From Marimicrobium sp913061115 (GTDB lineage Bacteria; Pseudomonadota; Gammaproteobacteria; Pseudomonadales; Halieaceae), in assembly GCF_047729875.1 (NCBI RefSeq), contig NZ_CP159826.1, forward strand, positions 2,108,001 through 2,172,000: DNA of 64,000 bases, written 5' to 3'. The notes under the pieces are model-generated. The model saw nothing but the letters and a program-made list of their open reading frames with translations, was not told the origin of the DNA and made no database searches. The translations under genes were made by a program, and so were the position numbers. Shown in pieces: positions 63,403 to 64,000 of the stretch (position 1 is its first letter; each line of letters opens with the position of its first letter).

Positions 63403-64000
63403 CTAGAGATCGACTGGCGGCGCAAAGGTTGGATTACGGGCCAGACGTATATCGTCTAGCCGGGTATGTGCCGTCTCGCGCCACGCCTCCTCCGAGAGCA
63501 AGTAGAAACGCTCCGCGACGATGCCATCAAACACGCGTTGCGCCATAACTTCAGGGCCGATGCCAACCGCAACACTCTCAGCAATCGCCTCGGAAACCAT
63601 CGTGCGCGCCTCTGACTCAACGATATCGCCGTCGCGACTATAGGCGCTAGGTCGATTACGTTCTGAAGTTCCAATGCCTGTATTAATCATCTCCGGACAC
63701 AATACAGAGACTTTTACGTTGGGCACATGAAACGCCAATTCGTGATAGAGCGACTCACTCAGGCCCAATACGGCATGTTTAGTCATGTGATAGATGCCGG
63801 AGTATGGCATGGCGGTAAGCGCTGCCATAGACGCCGTGTTAATGATGTGGCAATCACTATCCTGCTTTGCCATGATCGGCACAAAGGTGCGTATGCCGTG
63901 AATAACACCCCAGACGTTGACATCGAGCTGCCACCCGAAATCAGCAACACTCTCCTCCCACAGCAGGCCGCCGGCAAAGACGCCGGCATTATTGCAAGCG
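63403..64000 (-). CDS. Short-chain dehydrogenase/reductase (5' end outside window)
   Basis: The frame is open to the window edge, giving 198 C-terminal residues. It enters at CNNAGVFAGG, continues WQLDVNVWGVIHGI, FVPIM, then catalytic Ser in INTASMAALTAM and YHMTKHAV with Tyr and Lys. The cofactor loop lies beyond the edge. The C-terminal extension (about 60 residues after the core) resembles SDRs found in lipid and steroid degradation clusters. It precedes the BVMO on the same strand with a 38-base gap. Confidence 0.9.
   Translation of the reverse strand, partial: ACNNAGVFAGGLLWEESVADFGWQLDVNVWGVIHGIRTFVPIMAKQDSDCHIINTASMAALTAMPYSGIYHMTKHAVLGLSESLYHELAFHVPNVKVSVLCPEMINTGIGTSERNRPSAYSRDGDIVESEARTMVSEAIAESVAVGIGPEVMAQRVFDGIVAERFYLLSEEAWRETAHTRLDDIRLARNPTFAPPVDL

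Overview
The window reads as a contiguous piece of a gammaproteobacterial chromosome. Diagnostic genes are RMF, BolA, TrhO, RapA, HolC, ValS, PepA, PepN, NadK, DUF1315 and DUF1853 proteins, and a MoxR/DUF58/DUF4381/Bat operon. The accessory content is a CYP153-type alkane hydroxylase, a wax ester synthase/DGAT, a second lipid or steroid-type P450, glycolate oxidase, a HAPMO-like Baeyer-Villiger monooxygenase, and the end of a chitin-binding protein. Together these point to a marine, hydrocarbon- and lipid-degrading member of the Cellvibrionales (Halieaceae/Spongiibacteraceae-like). That placement is inference from gene content; no rRNA is present.

Layout. 1-1.8 kb: C-terminus of a secreted chitin-binding protein, an eroded MFS transporter fragment and a secreted trypsin-like protease. 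1.9-7.9 kb: bolA-trhO, an AraC-type regulator, an uncharacterised protein, a two-component system and an RDD protein. 8-13.7 kb: pepA-holC, valS and two cold-shock-domain genes, the second with a membrane anchor. 13.7-21.1 kb: TetR regulator, methyltransferase, wax ester synthase with a histone-like tail, TatD nuclease and rapA. 21.2-25.3 kb: an A/T-richer surface-glycan block with a two-domain glycosyltransferase, a small coupled protein and a sulfotransferase fused to a YCII-like domain. 25.5-35.2 kb: catabolic block with two P450s, a propionyl-CoA synthetase, an SDR and glcDEF. 35.2-43.3 kb: yjdM, rmf and the six-gene moxR-Bat operon. 43.4-49.6 kb: cold-shock gene, a 55-residue basic protein and the nadK-rhomboid-DUF1315-DUF2797-pepN run. 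49.7-56.4 kb: DUF1853, a BrxR/CapW-like WYL regulator, DUF808, a B12-radical SAM protein, a PhyH dioxygenase and a zinc ribbon. 56.4-64 kb: aldehyde dehydrogenase-glpK, acyl-CoA dehydrogenase, two SDRs and the BVMO.

How the parts fit. CYP153 would hydroxylate alkanes or fatty chains. Dehydrogenases and SDRs would oxidise the alcohols and ketones, acyl-CoA dehydrogenase and PrpE would feed beta-oxidation and C3 salvage, and WS/DGAT would store surplus acyl-CoA as wax ester or triacylglycerol. GlpK handles the glycerol side. GlcDEF oxidises glycolate, a common algal exudate. No ferredoxin or ferredoxin reductase for either P450 is in the window.

No tRNA, rRNA, CRISPR array, insertion sequence or prophage gene was recognised. 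The points most worth a second look are the WS/DGAT histone-like tail, the sulfotransferase-YCII fusion, the membrane-anchored cold-shock protein, glcD without a normal start codon, the terminator-like leader in front of moxR, the dyad over the CYP153 promoter, and a 23-bp palindrome near 52.2 kb.
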